64,000 bases of DNA from Yersinia artesiana (GTDB taxonomy: Bacteria; Pseudomonadota; Gammaproteobacteria; Enterobacterales; Enterobacteriaceae): assembly GCF_902726545.1 (NCBI RefSeq), contig NZ_CACVAD010000008.1, positions 1 through 64,000 on the forward strand, written 5' to 3'. Position 1 is the stretch's first letter. Every line of letters begins with the position of its first letter. Below are positions 21,086 through 31,450 of the stretch, one piece after another. Position numbers and translations under genes: made by a program. The notes below the pieces were generated by a model that saw only the letters and a program-made list of their open reading frames with translations, did not search any database and had not been told where the DNA came from.

Positions 21086-21553
21086 TTAGCGCGGGCTAAC
21101 AGTCACTGTGCTGCCACTGCTGGCGAGCATGACACGCTGGCCTACGCTAAAGCGGGTTGGGCCTTGTTTCTGAACAACCAGAATTGTGGTGCCATCATCT
21201 TTACGCACTTCAAGCTGCACGCCGTCAGTACGGTTCATTGCACCTTGAACACCTTGCCCAGCCATACCACCCGCAACCGCACCGGCTGCCGTTGCCAGGC
21301 TACGACCTGTGCCGCCACCGACAGTATTCCCAAGGAAACCACCTAATACAGCACCACCGATTGCGCCCATAACGTTGTTCTCATCGCCGCCTTGAATGGT
21401 TACCGGGCGAACTGAAATCAATGTGCCGTAAGTTACGGTTTGTACTTGCTTGGCTTGTGAAGCGCTAAAAACGTCACCAGACAAGGTGTTGTTGTTGGCA
21501 CAACCGGTCAAAGTAACCGCAGCAATAGCAACGGCGATTAATGGCTTAATCAT
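21086..21553 (-). CDS. slyB: Outer-membrane lipoprotein SlyB
   Basis: 155 residues. Lipoprotein signal with lipobox LTGC (Cys18) and a glycine-zipper repeat region (about 65-105, GGAVLGGFLGNTVGGG). Supports outer-membrane integrity and forms nanodomains around outer-membrane proteins in stress. PhoP controls it in E. coli and Salmonella. Length equals E. coli SlyB. Confidence 0.95.
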   Translation of the reverse strand: MIKPLIAVAIAAVTLTGCANNNTLSGDVFSASQAKQVQTVTYGTLISVRPVTIQGGDENNVMGAIGGAVLGGFLGNTVGGGTGRSLATAAGAVAGGMAGQGVQGAMNRTDGVQLEVRKDDGTTILVVQKQGPTRFSVGQRVMLASSGSTVTVSPR

Positions 21554-21996
21554 AAAAACTCCTATTAAAATGCATAACCGTATTAGGGTTCAGTATGCCT
21601 GGTATATCCAAATCCAGTCCATTGACGGCCTAGTATTTGCATAAAGTATGGCTTACCCAAATATTTATTTCACTACTTACCGTGTTTTTGGCTGTGTGCG
21701 CTATTTTTTGATAACACCAATAGAACCGCAGCTTAGCGGTTTATACTTCAACCAATATTAAACGGCAGTTTAACTTTCTCAAAGTTAGAAATGTCACTGT
21801 CATAACGCATACTGTAAGAATTAATAACTTTTATGTGACCATTCTTGCAAATAAAAATCATTCTTTAAGACATGCCCTATGGCGGTATACACTTAAAAAA
21901 GTATATCTTTTCATGATGTTAATTTTATTATTCTGACGTGATTTGGGTAAAGTCTCGTTGCTTTTTTGTCCCTTAATGGGAAATAAGGTCATTGCT
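21554..21996. other. slyB/anmK intergenic region
   Basis: 443 nt, AT-rich, holding the divergent promoters. The only recognisable signal is a PhoP-box-like site at 21748-21764; no credible ORF found. Confidence 0.4.
21748..21764 (-). promoter_or_regulatory. Candidate PhoP box for slyB
   Basis: On the minus strand CGTTTA-ATATT-GGTTGA resembles the PhoP direct repeat (G/T)GTTTA-N5-(G/T)GTTTA. It is about 195 nt upstream of the start, far for a promoter unless the 5' UTR is long. Confidence 0.3.
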
Positions 21997-23109
21997 ATGA
22001 AATCAGGCCGTTTTATTGGGGTGATGTCGGGAACCAGTCTGGATGGTATCGATGTTGTTCTGACTGCCATTGATGAGCGCATGGTGGCTCAGCAGGCCAG
22101 TTATTGTCACCCGCTGCCGCTCCAGCTAAAAAAAGACATTCTCGGTATGTGCCAAGGGCAATCAACCACGTTATCTGCCGTGGGTAAGCTCGATGCGCAA
22201 TTAGGAATACTATTTGCCGAAGCAGTGCTGGCACTACTGGCCAAAGAGGGGCTGACAGCACAGGACATCACGGCAATTGGCTGTCATGGGCAGACGGTAT
22301 GGCATGAGCCACTGGGTGAACCTGCTTTTACCATGCAATTAGGTGACAATAATCGTATTGCCGCCATGACAAAAATTGCCACTGTCGGGGATTTTCGCCG
22401 CCGGGACATGGCTTATGGTGGGCAAGGCGCACCGCTGGTTCCGGCCTTCCACCATGCGTTATTAGCCCATTCCACAGAACGGCGCATGGTGTTGAATATC
22501 GGCGGTATCGCGAACTTATCGATGCTATTACCTGATTTGCCGGTGCGCGGTTTTGATACCGGGCCGGGGAATATGCTAATGGATGCCTGGATTTGGCGTA
22601 ATCGTGCGCTACCTTATGACAAGGATGCTGCCTGGGCACTATCGGGCCAGGTTAATCAGTCATTGTTGGAACTGATGTACAGTGACCCCTATTTTGCGAA
22701 ACCGGCACCAAAAAGTACCGGACGCGAGTATTTCAATGCCGGTTGGCTGGATAAGCAATTGAATAAAGTCCCCGGTTGCAAAGCTGAAGATGTCCAGGCG
22801 ACATTAGCGGAGCTAACCGCACTCGCCATTGCTGAGCAAGTTCAGTTGGCCGGTGGCTGTGAGCGGCTGCTGGTGTGCGGCGGCGGGGCGCGGAATCCAT
22901 TAGTTATGTCACGGATGTCAACTTTACTGCCGGGTACCGAAGTGTGTGTCACTGATGATTTTGGCGTCAGTGGCGATGATATGGAAGCACTGGCATTCGC
23001 CTGGCTGGCTTTTCGAACCTTATCCGGTAAATCGGGTAATTTGCCCTCGGTGACCGGAGCCAGTTGCGAAACCATTTTAGGAGCAGTCTATCCTGTATCG
23101 TCACGATGA
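21997..23109 (+). CDS. anmK: Anhydro-N-acetylmuramic acid kinase
   Basis: 370 residues. Phosphorylates and opens 1,6-anhydro-MurNAc released from recycled murein. ATP-binding motif [12 protein letters not shown] at the N-terminus and [10 protein letters not shown] and CGGGARNP blocks. Start at 21997 (MKSGRFIGV) matches E. coli AnmK (369); the frame stays open 18 codons upstream. mliC follows at 55 nt. Confidence 0.96.
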   Translation: MKSGRFIGVMSGTSLDGIDVVLTAIDERMVAQQASYCHPLPLQLKKDILGMCQGQSTTLSAVGKLDAQLGILFAEAVLALLAKEGLTAQDITAIGCHGQTVWHEPLGEPAFTMQLGDNNRIAAMTKIATVGDFRRRDMAYGGQGAPLVPAFHHALLAHSTERRMVLNIGGIANLSMLLPDLPVRGFDTGPGNMLMDAWIWRNRALPYDKDAAWALSGQVNQSLLELMYSDPYFAKPAPKSTGREYFNAGWLDKQLNKVPGCKAEDVQATLAELTALAIAEQVQLAGGCERLLVCGGGARNPLVMSRMSTLLPGTEVCVTDDFGVSGDDMEALAFAWLAFRTLSGKSGNLPSVTGASCETILGAVYPVSSR

Positions 23110-23164
23110 CGGTGATAAGCTGCCATGACTCCAGGTGGCTTATTCACGCAAGAAGGATGGCAAA

Positions 23165-23482
23165 ATGAAACATCTATTTGGCTCGACGGCAATATTGGGT
23201 ACAGCAGCAGTATTGATGCTGGCGGGATGCAGTTTGGTGCAGCCAAAAAACGAAACTTTGCATTACCAATGTGGCACCACCAGGCTGACGGTCATGCAGG
23301 ATAATAAACAGGATAAAGTCAGTTTAGTGCTGGACGGCAAACAGCTCACCTTGCCGCAAGTACGTGCTGCCTCTGGGGCTAAATACAGTGACGGCCATTA
23401 TGCTTTCTGGTCGAAGGGCAATACGGCTTTTGTTGAGCGTGACGAAAAAGTCATTATCAATGACTGTATGTTGATAAAATAA
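23165..23482 (+). CDS. mliC: Membrane-bound lysozyme inhibitor of C-type lysozyme, MliC
   Basis: 105 residues. Lipoprotein signal with lipobox LAGC, then the MliC domain with paired cysteines and the conserved C-terminal motif SGAKYSDGHYAFWSKG. It protects the cell from host lysozyme. ATG at 23165 is preferred to one 10 codons upstream because it starts the signal peptide. Same position as in E. coli (anmK-mliC-pdxH-tyrS). Confidence 0.93.
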   Translation: MKHLFGSTAILGTAAVLMLAGCSLVQPKNETLHYQCGTTRLTVMQDNKQDKVSLVLDGKQLTLPQVRAASGAKYSDGHYAFWSKGNTAFVERDEKVIINDCMLIK

Positions 23483-23595
23483 ATACTTTTATCAAGTAAT
23501 CCGGCGGTTGTCGGTTCAGGGTGATTGTGATTGTGATTCTGCCGCTGCAAGGGCAGAATGATGATCACTGCTTTCCTGTGCATGACCGAGCTTAT

Positions 23596-24249
23596 ATGAC
23601 TGACAGTAATGAATTTGATGTTGCAGACTTGCGCCGTGAATATATTCGTGGCGGTTTACGCCGCAGCGACTTAACCGAAAATCCATTGGAATTGTTTGAG
23701 CGCTGGTTAAAACAGGCTTGTGATGCGCGCTTACCTGATCCGACAGCCATGTGTGTGGCAACCGTCGATGCCAACGGCCAGCCTTATCAGCGGATTGTGC
23801 TGCTCAAACATTATGACGATCAAGGATTGGTGTTCTATACAAACTTAGGCAGCCGTAAAGCACAGCAATTGGCTGAAAACCCGCATGTCAGCTTATTATT
23901 CCCTTGGCATATGCTTGACCGGCAAGTCATATTCCTTGGCACAGCAGAGCGCCTTTCCACCCTCGAAGTGCTGAAATATTTCAGTTCTCGCCCCAAAGAT
24001 AGCCAGATTGGTGCTTGGGTATCCCAGCAATCTTCACGTATTTCTGCCCGAGGTGTGCTGGAAAGTAAATTCCTGGAGCTGAAGCAAAAATTCCAGCAAG
24101 GTGATGTGCCACTGCCCAGTTTCTGGGGTGGATTCCGCGTTAAATTTGATTCGGTCGAGTTCTGGCAGGGAGGCGAACACCGTCTGCATGACCGATTTAT
24201 CTATCAACGGAATGCAGATGCCTGGAACATTGACCGTTTAGCGCCGTGA
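23596..24249 (+). CDS. pdxH: Pyridoxine/pyridoxamine 5'-phosphate oxidase
   Basis: 217 residues. FMN enzyme that makes pyridoxal 5'-phosphate. Conserved blocks: [27 protein letters not shown] and SFWGGFRV at the C-terminal active site. The start at 23596 (MTDSNEFDV) fits the family length (218 in E. coli); the upstream in-frame extension contains a GATTGT-type short repeat and is not protein-like. Confidence 0.96.
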   Translation: MTDSNEFDVADLRREYIRGGLRRSDLTENPLELFERWLKQACDARLPDPTAMCVATVDANGQPYQRIVLLKHYDDQGLVFYTNLGSRKAQQLAENPHVSLLFPWHMLDRQVIFLGTAERLSTLEVLKYFSSRPKDSQIGAWVSQQSSRISARGVLESKFLELKQKFQQGDVPLPSFWGGFRVKFDSVEFWQGGEHRLHDRFIYQRNADAWNIDRLAP

Positions 24250-24304
24250 GAATGATGAAATAATTGTGGTTAAGCCTAGCGCTCATCGGGCGCGCGCTTT
24301 ATTC

Positions 24305-24431
24305 TATACCCGTCATACTTCAAGCTGCATGCGCGTTGACTGCTTTCGTTCGCCCCAGTCACTTACTTGAGTAAGCTCCTGGGGATTTGCTCAATTGTCG
24401 CCTTCCTGCAACTCGAACTATTTAGGGTATA
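24305..24431. repeat. Full-length ERIC element (127 bp)
   Basis: Starts TATACCCGTCATACTTCAAG, ends CTATTTAGGGTATA, with the central palindrome around AGTCACTTACTTGAGTAAG and CTCCTGGGG that defines ERIC. Length is exactly 127 bp. It lies between pdxH and tyrS and would fold as a large hairpin in any transcript. Confidence 0.92.
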
Positions 24432-24498
24432 AATCCGCGTTACCTCGTAAAAGACAAATTTTTTGTAAAAATAATTTTGTAAAACAATGGAGTCGTTG

Positions 24499-25773
24499 AT
24501 GACCAGCAGCAACCTGATTAAACAATTGCAAGAGCGGGGCCTCGTTGCCCAGGTTACGGATGAAGACGCGTTAGCAGAGAGACTGGCGCAAGGGCCAATT
24601 TCACTGTATTGCGGTTTCGATCCTACCGCAGACAGCTTGCATTTGGGTCATCTGGTTCCGTTGTTGTGCCTAAAGCGCTTCCAACTGGCAGGGCATCGCC
24701 CGGTTGCTTTAGTGGGTGGTGCGACCGGTATGATTGGTGACCCAAGCTTCAAAGCCAGCGAACGTAAACTGAATACGGCAGATACGGTGAACGAGTGGGT
24801 GGAGAAAATCCGTCGGCAGGTTTCGCCATTCCTCGATTTTGATTGCGGTGACAATAGTGCTATTGCGGCCAACAACTACGATTGGTTCGGTGGCATGAAT
24901 GTGCTGACATTCCTGCGTGATATCGGCAAACACTTCTCTGTTAATCAGATGATCAACAAAGAGGCCGTCAAACAGCGTTTAAATCGCGACGATAGCGGTA
25001 TTTCATTTACCGAGTTTTCCTACAATTTGTTGCAGGCTTATGATTTTGCTTGCCTGAATAAAGCGCACGGCGTTGCATTACAAATTGGGGGATCTGACCA
25101 ATGGGGTAACATTACCTCCGGTATCGATTTGACTCGTCGTCTTCATCAGCAGCAGGTTTATGGCCTGACCGTACCATTAATTACCAAAGCAGATGGCACC
25201 AAGTTCGGTAAAACCGAAGGTGGCGCGGTGTGGCTTGATCCGAAGAAAACCAGCCCTTACAAATTCTATCAATTCTGGATCAATACCGCAGATGCTGACG
25301 TTTATCGCTTCCTGAAATTCTTTACTTTCATGAGTCTGGAAGAGATTAACACACTGGAAGAAGAAGATAAAAACAGTGGCAAAGCGCCGCGCGCTCAGTA
25401 TGTGTTGGCGGAAAATGTCACTGGTATGGTGCATGGCGAAGAAGGTCTGGCGGCGGCTAAACGCATCACTGCCAGCTTGTTCTCCGGTGATTTAAACGAC
25501 ATGACAGAAGCTGACTTTGCTCAACTGGCGCAAGATGGCATGCCAACCATTGAACTGACTCGTGACGCCGATTTGCAGCAAGCGTTGGTCAATGCGGAGT
25601 TGGTGCCTTCTCGTGGTCAAGCTCGCACTATGATTAGCTCTAATGCGGTGGCGATTAATGGTGAGAAGCAATCTGATCCGGAATACACTTTCACGGATGC
25701 TGATCGTCTATTTGGTCGCTATACCTTATTGCGCCGTGGTAAAAAACATTATTGCCTGATTAGCTGGCTGTAA
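24499..25773 (+). CDS. tyrS: Tyrosyl-tRNA synthetase
   Basis: 424 residues, as in E. coli. HIGH motif is HLGH in [16 protein letters not shown]-like motif is KFGKT; C-terminal S4 RNA-binding domain begins about residue 350. ATG at 24499 with GGAG upstream chosen over an ATG four codons earlier. Charges tRNA-Tyr with tyrosine. Confidence 0.97.
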   Translation: MTSSNLIKQLQERGLVAQVTDEDALAERLAQGPISLYCGFDPTADSLHLGHLVPLLCLKRFQLAGHRPVALVGGATGMIGDPSFKASERKLNTADTVNEWVEKIRRQVSPFLDFDCGDNSAIAANNYDWFGGMNVLTFLRDIGKHFSVNQMINKEAVKQRLNRDDSGISFTEFSYNLLQAYDFACLNKAHGVALQIGGSDQWGNITSGIDLTRRLHQQQVYGLTVPLITKADGTKFGKTEGGAVWLDPKKTSPYKFYQFWINTADADVYRFLKFFTFMSLEEINTLEEEDKNSGKAPRAQYVLAENVTGMVHGEEGLAAAKRITASLFSGDLNDMTEADFAQLAQDGMPTIELTRDADLQQALVNAELVPSRGQARTMISSNAVAINGEKQSDPEYTFTDADRLFGRYTLLRRGKKHYCLISWL

Positions 25774-25784
25774 GAGTAAAAAGA

Positions 25785-25817
25785 AAAATAAGGGGCAAGT
25801 ATGTCCCTTATTTTTTT
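25785..25817 (+). terminator. Terminator of tyrS
   Basis: AATAAGGG / CCCTTATT stem with 10-nt loop followed by TTTTTTT, 14 nt after the stop. Confidence 0.85.
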
Positions 25818-25848
25818 GCTGATGGTTTATTCACTTTAGGCCGTACCA

Positions 25849-26709
25849 ATGAAAAATATACTTTCGATTCAGTCACACGTTGTTTTTGGCCATGCAGGTA
25901 ATAGTGCGGCTGAATTCCCTATGCGCCGGATGGGTGTTAATGTCTGGCCATTAAATACCGTTCAGTTTTCGAATCATACGCAATATGGTCACTGGACGGG
26001 ATGTGTTATGCCAGCCAGCCATCTGACTGAAATTGTACAAGGTATTGCCGATATTGATCGGCTGAAAGATTGTGATGCCGTATTGAGTGGTTATATTGGC
26101 TCACCAGAGCAAGGTGGTCATATTTTAGCGGCAGTTGCGCGGGTGAAACAGGCTAATTCTAACGCTTGGTATTTTTGTGACCCGGTCATGGGGCATCCTG
26201 AGAAAGGCTGTATTGTGGCCCCCGGTGTAGCAGAGTTCTTTTGCAAAGAAGCGTTACCCGCCAGCGATATCATTGCGCCAAATCTGCTCGAGCTGGAGCA
26301 ACTCAGTGGCGTGCACGTAGACAATGTTGATCAAGCGGTAAAAGTTGCCCGCGACCTTTGTGCGAAAGGGCCAAAAGTTGTTTTGGTCAAGCATTTGAGC
26401 CGTGCCGGTTATCACCGTGACTGTTTTGAAATGTTATTAGTGACCATGGATGATGCCTGGCACATCAGCCGTCCACTGGTAGATTTTGGCACCCGCCAGC
26501 CAGTGGGTGTGGGCGATTTGACCAGTGGATTATTGCTAGTCAATCTACTTAAAGGCGAGCCCTTGGATAAGGCGCTGGAGCATGTGACGGCGGCGGTATA
26601 TGAAGTGATGTTGAAAACTCAGCAGATGGGTGAGTATGAACTTCAAGTGGTTGCGGCACAGGACGCTATTGTTAACCCTTCCTGTCATTTTACTGCGACG
26701 AAATTATAA
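25849..26709 (+). CDS. pdxY: Pyridoxal kinase PdxY
   Basis: 286 residues. Ribokinase-fold pyridoxal kinase of the PLP salvage pathway. Start [21 protein letters not shown]-binding and anion-hole motif GVGDLTSG. Genome neighbour of pdxH (PLP synthesis) on the same strand, though a terminator separates it from tyrS. Confidence 0.95.
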   Translation: MKNILSIQSHVVFGHAGNSAAEFPMRRMGVNVWPLNTVQFSNHTQYGHWTGCVMPASHLTEIVQGIADIDRLKDCDAVLSGYIGSPEQGGHILAAVARVKQANSNAWYFCDPVMGHPEKGCIVAPGVAEFFCKEALPASDIIAPNLLELEQLSGVHVDNVDQAVKVARDLCAKGPKVVLVKHLSRAGYHRDCFEMLLVTMDDAWHISRPLVDFGTRQPVGVGDLTSGLLLVNLLKGEPLDKALEHVTAAVYEVMLKTQQMGEYELQVVAAQDAIVNPSCHFTATKL

Positions 26710-26720
26710 TCCTGGTCTGT

Positions 26721-26743
26721 AGTGCCCCTTATTTAGGGGCACT
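26721..26743. terminator. Terminator-like hairpin between pdxY and gstA
   Basis: AGTGCCCCT / AGGGGCACT perfect 9-bp stem with 5-nt loop between convergent genes; only weak T-richness after it. Confidence 0.6.
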
Positions 26744-26760
26744 TCAAATAAGTGATTTTC

Positions 26761-27369
26761 TTATTTCTTCACGTCTTCTGCCGCCAGCGCCGCTTTCACT
26801 GCCGGACGTTCTGCTACCCGCGCCATATATTTATCTAAATGACTGCGCTGTTTAATTTCAAGCTTCAGTGCATTTGCCCAACGAGTCACGGTAAAGAGAT
26901 AAGCATCGGCCACGCTGAATTTTGAGCCTAACAGATAATCATGTTTTGCTAATTCACCATCGACATAACTGAATTGCTTATCCAGCCGTTCACGGGCGAT
27001 AACTTTGTATTCGTCAGGTGTTTTCGGGTTAAACAGCGGGCTGAAACCTTTATGTAATTCAGTCGCAACGAAGTTTAACCACTCAATGGCGTGGTAGCGA
27101 GAAAGGGTGCCGGATGGCGCAATCAGGTGGCGGTCAGGCACTTTATCTGCCAGATATTGTACGATGGCTACACCTTCAGTGAGCAGGCTTCCGTCATCCA
27201 GTAACAGGGCAGGTACTTGTCCTTTCGGGTTGATGCGTAAATAGTCTTCACCCGTTTCAGTTTTTTTAGTCGCCAAATCGACACTTTCAATACTGAAATC
27301 TAGCCCCGCTTCACGTAATACAATATGGGGAGACAAAGAGCAGGCACCGGGTTTATAGAACAATTTCAT
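26761..27369 (-). CDS. gstA: Glutathione S-transferase GstA
   Basis: 202 residues. N-terminal thioredoxin-like domain ([18 protein letters not shown], Cys10 and His in the beta-class G-site) and C-terminal helical domain. Two adjacent ATG codons (27372 and 27369) are behind AGGAG; the second is preferred by family. Same place as E. coli gstA. Confidence 0.94.
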   Translation of the reverse strand: MKLFYKPGACSLSPHIVLREAGLDFSIESVDLATKKTETGEDYLRINPKGQVPALLLDDGSLLTEGVAIVQYLADKVPDRHLIAPSGTLSRYHAIEWLNFVATELHKGFSPLFNPKTPDEYKVIARERLDKQFSYVDGELAKHDYLLGSKFSVADAYLFTVTRWANALKLEIKQRSHLDKYMARVAERPAVKAALAAEDVKK

Positions 27370-27550
27370 CATAAACTCCTCAATAGCATACTGAAAGAAA
27401 AAAGCTTCCATTAATCCTAAGACAGGCAGACAAAAAATGCAGCTAATGCAATGTAATATAATTGTGCAAGAAGTGAGAAGTTGACCTACAGCAGTATATT
27501 TCCCCCACTGTAGGCCATCCATGACAGTTATTTTCTGTCAGTGGAGATAG

Positions 27551-27823
27551 TTACCGTGGTGGACGTGCTGGACGTGTGCTGATCGAGGCAGACCAGCTAA
27601 AGGTGGTGGTGCTTGGTGCTGTTTTTTTGGTTTTTCTTTCTACGCGGGTTAATTTTGCGACTTGTTCGCGGGCATTCATGATTTTTTCTATGGCTTCGTC
27701 TTTCACTTTATTTTGTTCTGAGTTGGTTAATGCCCTTCCTAAATTTATCCTGGCTTTATCGAGTTGCGTTTTGACGTCACGTTGCTCACTTTCGGTCATT
27801 TCTTTTAATGTCAGCTTTTTCAT
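27551..27823 (-). CDS. DUF3811 small protein (YjbD-like)
   Basis: 90 residues. The N-terminal two thirds (KEMTESEQRDVKTQLDKAR... to AREQVAKLTR) is charged and helical, and the C-terminus FSWSASISTRPARPPR matches the FSWSA...TRGRR tail of E. coli YjbD (DUF3811). Cytoplasmic, function unknown. It is isolated between gstA and yohC, unlike yjbD in E. coli, so it may be a paralogue or a relocated copy. Confidence 0.82.
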   Translation of the reverse strand: MKKLTLKEMTESEQRDVKTQLDKARINLGRALTNSEQNKVKDEAIEKIMNAREQVAKLTRVERKTKKTAPSTTTFSWSASISTRPARPPR

Positions 27824-27998
27824 TTTTTTTGCCTTGTTTGCCTCAGTCCTACCTAGTGTACAACTTTATCCTAAGTGGAGATGTAAGAGATTGCGATCTG
27901 GGCGACATTAATCACGATAAAAGCCTGTTAGTGACTTCAAATAGAGAATCCGCTCTCGCTCTCAGCGAAATAACGCCAGGAGCGGAGCATTTAGAGTA

Positions 27999-28589
27999 TT
28001 ACAGCAATCGCGAACCGTAGCCCCACAGTAAAACGGTGAGGCCAAGAAGTAATTCTAAAACCAGCACCCCGATGGCAAAGGTAGAGCCTGAGAAGATAAA
28101 ACCTTCTTGCCGGTCAATATTGAGGAAGGCGGGGATACCCAGATACATCAAGTAACCGGCATAGCAAAGTGCAATCACCCCGACCAATAAGCACAACCAG
28201 ATAATTGGGTAGAGGGCGACCACTCCGGCCAGCAACATCGGTGTGGCAGCATAACCGGCGAATAAGGTGCAGTGTTGCCAACTTGGGCGGCTTTCATAGC
28301 GGCGTGCCATCCAGTAAATCACCCGCCCCATCAGTGCTACGGCCGCCAGAATCAAGACATAAAAAATGACTGCGGAATAGAGTGCGGTTAGAGGCGCCAG
28401 TTTTATAGTCTGCCCATCACCAAAATTCCAACCGACTTGCGTGGTGCCGATAAATGCACAAATCACCGGGATGGCTGCCATCAGGAGAATGTGATGAGCG
28501 TACATGTGACGTACACTTTCGCCCTCACGTTTGATTTGCTGAAACTCCTGACCGGGATGGGTCATAAGCCCCCAAACATGGTTGATCAT
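27999..28589 (-). CDS. yohC: Yip1-family inner membrane protein YohC
   Basis: 196 residues with five membrane segments. Very similar to E. coli YohC, including the block AIPVICAFIGTTQVGWNFG and the C-terminal VLVLELLLGLTVLLWGYG. Function unknown. A strong AGGAGGTG precedes the ATG at 28589. Confidence 0.92.
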   Translation of the reverse strand: MINHVWGLMTHPGQEFQQIKREGESVRHMYAHHILLMAAIPVICAFIGTTQVGWNFGDGQTIKLAPLTALYSAVIFYVLILAAVALMGRVIYWMARRYESRPSWQHCTLFAGYAATPMLLAGVVALYPIIWLCLLVGVIALCYAGYLMYLGIPAFLNIDRQEGFIFSGSTFAIGVLVLELLLGLTVLLWGYGSRLL

Positions 28590-28810
28590 AAATCACCTCC
28601 TGATCGGTTATCGACCGCAGATAACAGGCGTATATCAGCCTGAGATATGGGGTACTACTCTGCGATATAAAGTGAGTATAGTTTATTTTTTGTACACCAA
28701 GAGTGTGACGTTATTCACATTGGTGTTGGGCGGCGGTGCAGACATAATTAGAGGGAATGAATAAGATAAATCGACAATACTATTTGATGAGTTAATCACC
28801 GGAGTAGATC

Positions 28811-29164
28811 ATGGGTATTCAGGGAAATGATAGTCGTATCGACAATATAGAGTTTGCTGTCAGTGATATTGCCCGTTCAAAAGATTTCTACGGGACGGTT
28901 TTTGATTGGCGCTTTACTGATTATGGGCCGAGCTATTGTGAGTTTACCGATGGTCGATTGACAGGAGGGTTCACCTTAGGGGAAGTTCAGCCTAATGGTG
29001 GGCCACTTGTCATTTTGTATGCTGATAATTTAGAACAGATGCAAAAACGTTTGGAACAGGCGGGCGCCAAGATTGTCATCCCGATATTTGCTTTCCCGGG
29101 TGGGCGGCGTTTCCACTTCACCGATCCGGATGGATATCAGTTGGCCGTATGGTCAAATAACTGA
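28811..29164 (+). CDS. VOC-superfamily (glyoxalase/bleomycin-resistance fold) protein
   Basis: 117 residues made of two beta-alpha-beta-beta-beta units (RIDNIEFAVSDIARSKDFYG at the start, FHFTDPDGYQLAVWSNN at the end). The family binds metals and acts as isomerases, dioxygenases or resistance proteins; the specific reaction cannot be assigned. It is immediately followed by a 162-bp repeat element. Confidence 0.85.
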   Translation: MGIQGNDSRIDNIEFAVSDIARSKDFYGTVFDWRFTDYGPSYCEFTDGRLTGGFTLGEVQPNGGPLVILYADNLEQMQKRLEQAGAKIVIPIFAFPGGRRFHFTDPDGYQLAVWSNN

Positions 29165-29188
29165 CAGCTCGCAGAAATCAACTCCAAA

Positions 29189-29350
29189 CTGCTAACAAAC
29201 TCCAACGGCTCGATCTTGCAAGGTGAAGGCAGGTAGAAGAGTAAAGCGTCCGCGCCAAGGATGGCGCGGGTCGAGCCCCCAGGGATGGGTTTACGGCGTC
29301 TTTACGATCTGCCTGTTTTCACCGATGCGAGCACTTTGTCATTAACCTCA
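29189..29350. repeat. 162-bp palindromic repeat element, copy 1
   Basis: From CTGCTAACAAACTCC to TTGTCATTAACCTCA. Arms GGTGAAGGCAGGTAGAAGAGTAAAG-like and CTTTACGATCTGCCTGTTTTCACC-like are complementary over about 25 nt around an inner GCGCCAAGGATGGCGC hairpin, so an RNA or single strand would form one long hairpin. Copy 2 is at 61203-61364, same length, with about 14 mismatches counted by eye. Size and shape recall the palindromic miniature insertion sequences described in yersiniae (YPAL type), but identity with them is not proven. Confidence 0.85.
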
Positions 29351-29370
29351 AGCGCTCCCGCAGGAGCGCT
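29351..29370 (-). terminator. Hairpin at the end of dtpA
   Basis: AGCGCTCC / GGAGCGCT, 8-bp stem with 4-nt loop, 17 nt beyond the dtpA stop and abutting the repeat element. No U-run. Confidence 0.5.
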
Positions 29371-29387
29371 CTTAGCCAGCCAGCAAA

Positions 29388-30911
29388 TTAAACGGCGGCG
29401 GCAGGAGAGGGTTTGTTGCTGTCACTCGGTGCCAATGTCATGCGATACAGTTTTGGTGCGGTCAGCATCATCAGAACAGCGATGATAGCGGTCACAATAC
29501 CAATCTGCATAAATACATGGCTATAGATAGCAAGTGATGCATGGGCGTCGGTGATATCACTTGGCACCGCAGTCAATGCAGCAACTTTACCGGCGATCAG
29601 GGCAGCCGCGGCAGTGGTCAGGAACCATGACCCCATGATGAAGCCCATTAAACGCTGCGGCACCAACTGTGCGACCATCGCCAGACCCAGACCTGAAATC
29701 ATCAGTTCACCGATGCTTTGCAGCGCATAGCTAAGGATCAACCAGTTGACGGAAACAATGCCGTGTTCGTTGGCGAAGCTTGCACCCCATGGCAGCACCA
29801 GGAAGGCTGCGGAACAGAGCACCATGCCGAAAGCAAACTTGTGCGGCATTGGCAGGCGGTCGCCCATTTTGTTATAGACGGCAGCCAGTATTGGGCTGGC
29901 AACCATAATCCAGAATGGGTTCAATGCCTGATATTGTTCCGGCTCAAAGGCAATGCCAAAGATGGAATGTTCAACGTTATGAATAGCGAAGAAGTTCAGC
30001 GATGTTGGCATTTGGCTGTACAACACAAAGAATACCACCGCTTCCAGCATCAGCAGGAATGCGACGATCATTCTACGACGTGCGGTACCGTGCAGTGAGA
30101 ATGTCTCTTTGGCAAAGATAAAAATAATGCCGACAGAAACCAATGCTAATGCCCAGCGTGCCACTATTTGGTTGTGCAGCAGCCAGCTTGACAGTGCGAT
30201 CAGAGCAACGACACCCACCAAGACCATCAGCAGCTTTTTAAATTGTAATGGGGCAAAGTCAGGTTTAGAACCTTGATTTTTCACCCATTTGCGGCAGAAC
30301 CAGAAGTTCACCAGCGTGATCAACATCCCGACAACACTCAGTGAGAACGCCACGCTCCAGCCATATTTAGCGGCTAACCATGGGGTTGCCAACATAGAGA
30401 AGAACGAACCGATATTGACGGACATATAGTACATAGTAAATGCACCGTCCAAACGCGGATCGTCTTTGTTATAGCAGGTTGACAACAGGGAGGATGGGTT
30501 GGCTTTGAACAAACCATTACCAACGGCAATAGTCGCCATGCCGAGATAGACCCAGAAAATGTCATGACCGGAGTAGGCTATCATGGCATAACCCACTGCC
30601 AGCGTCAGCGCACCCAGCACAATAACGCGTTTTGCACCGAGGACTTTATCTCCTAACCAGCCACCAATGGCAACAAAACCATAGACCAGGGCGCTGAAAG
30701 ATGAGAACAAGGTGATAGAGTCGGCTTCGCTCATCCCGAGCATTTTCACCAGATAGACGGCCATGATCCCTTGCAGGCCGTAATAACCAAAACGCTCCCA
30801 AAGCTCGATAGAGAAAATCAGGTAAAACGCTTTCGGTTGCTTGAAAGCATTCATACTGATTTCGGGTTGGCTGTTGTTTGGTGGTTGTTGATTGTTGTTT
30901 GCAGTTGACAC
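29388..30911 (-). CDS. dtpA: Di/tripeptide:proton symporter DtpA (POT family)
   Basis: 507 residues. Proton-coupled oligopeptide transporter with 14 membrane segments; the ExxERFxxYG motif is seen as [11 protein letters not shown] and the PTR2 signature follows. Orthologue of E. coli DtpA (TppB). The GTG at 30911 (MSTANNN) has AGAGG before it and matches the family start; another GTG six codons earlier is possible. E. coli dtpA is OmpR-regulated. Confidence 0.93.
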   Translation of the reverse strand: MSTANNNQQPPNNSQPEISMNAFKQPKAFYLIFSIELWERFGYYGLQGIMAVYLVKMLGMSEADSITLFSSFSALVYGFVAIGGWLGDKVLGAKRVIVLGALTLAVGYAMIAYSGHDIFWVYLGMATIAVGNGLFKANPSSLLSTCYNKDDPRLDGAFTMYYMSVNIGSFFSMLATPWLAAKYGWSVAFSLSVVGMLITLVNFWFCRKWVKNQGSKPDFAPLQFKKLLMVLVGVVALIALSSWLLHNQIVARWALALVSVGIIFIFAKETFSLHGTARRRMIVAFLLMLEAVVFFVLYSQMPTSLNFFAIHNVEHSIFGIAFEPEQYQALNPFWIMVASPILAAVYNKMGDRLPMPHKFAFGMVLCSAAFLVLPWGASFANEHGIVSVNWLILSYALQSIGELMISGLGLAMVAQLVPQRLMGFIMGSWFLTTAAAALIAGKVAALTAVPSDITDAHASLAIYSHVFMQIGIVTAIIAVLMMLTAPKLYRMTLAPSDSNKPSPAAAV

Positions 30912-31450
30912 GGAAACCTCTGTTTTCACTACCCGCCATAAATGACAGGAAAGACAAAAGTGAATGCGCGAGATGGCATCCTTTTGCGTTGTTATAAGAT
31001 GTTTAGCGGCGGTTAATGTTCACTATCTTTGTCAACGAGACAAGTCCTTTGCAATACTCTGTTACATATATATCTGTCAATGCGATAAAACCATGTTACA
31101 AATGTTATGCAGTATTAACGTTTATGTTTTCGCTGTTTGGCGAATTTTTGTTTTGATTAAATGCTGAACTGATTTTAATCAGGCATATATTCTGCTATTT
31201 AGGATTTTTATGGTTCATATCGTTACCTGTATGTGAATAACCAAATCAATATTGTGCTTATAGGGTAAAATCTGAAATTATGCAAAATAAGGTCAAATGT
31301 TAATCGGGTTAAAGCAGGAGCTGACGGCCAAATTGAGATATTAATCGGAAAATTGTGAAAATTTTTGGCCTTAAAAAGGCTTATACAGCAGAACATGTGG
31401 TGAAAGGGCAATGATATACTGCACCCAATCATAAAAATCTGAGTGTCACT
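30912..31450. other. Divergent dtpA/LysR intergenic region
   Basis: 539 nt, clearly AT-rich, with no gene that I can support. It contains a small GGCCTT..AAGGC hairpin at about 31367-31380. Probably holds regulatory sites of both genes. Confidence 0.35.

Noticed and set aside
23521..23595. Longer N-terminus of PdxH
   Set aside because: The extra 25 codons include a short GATTGT repeat and are absent from the family; ATG 23596 gives the expected length.
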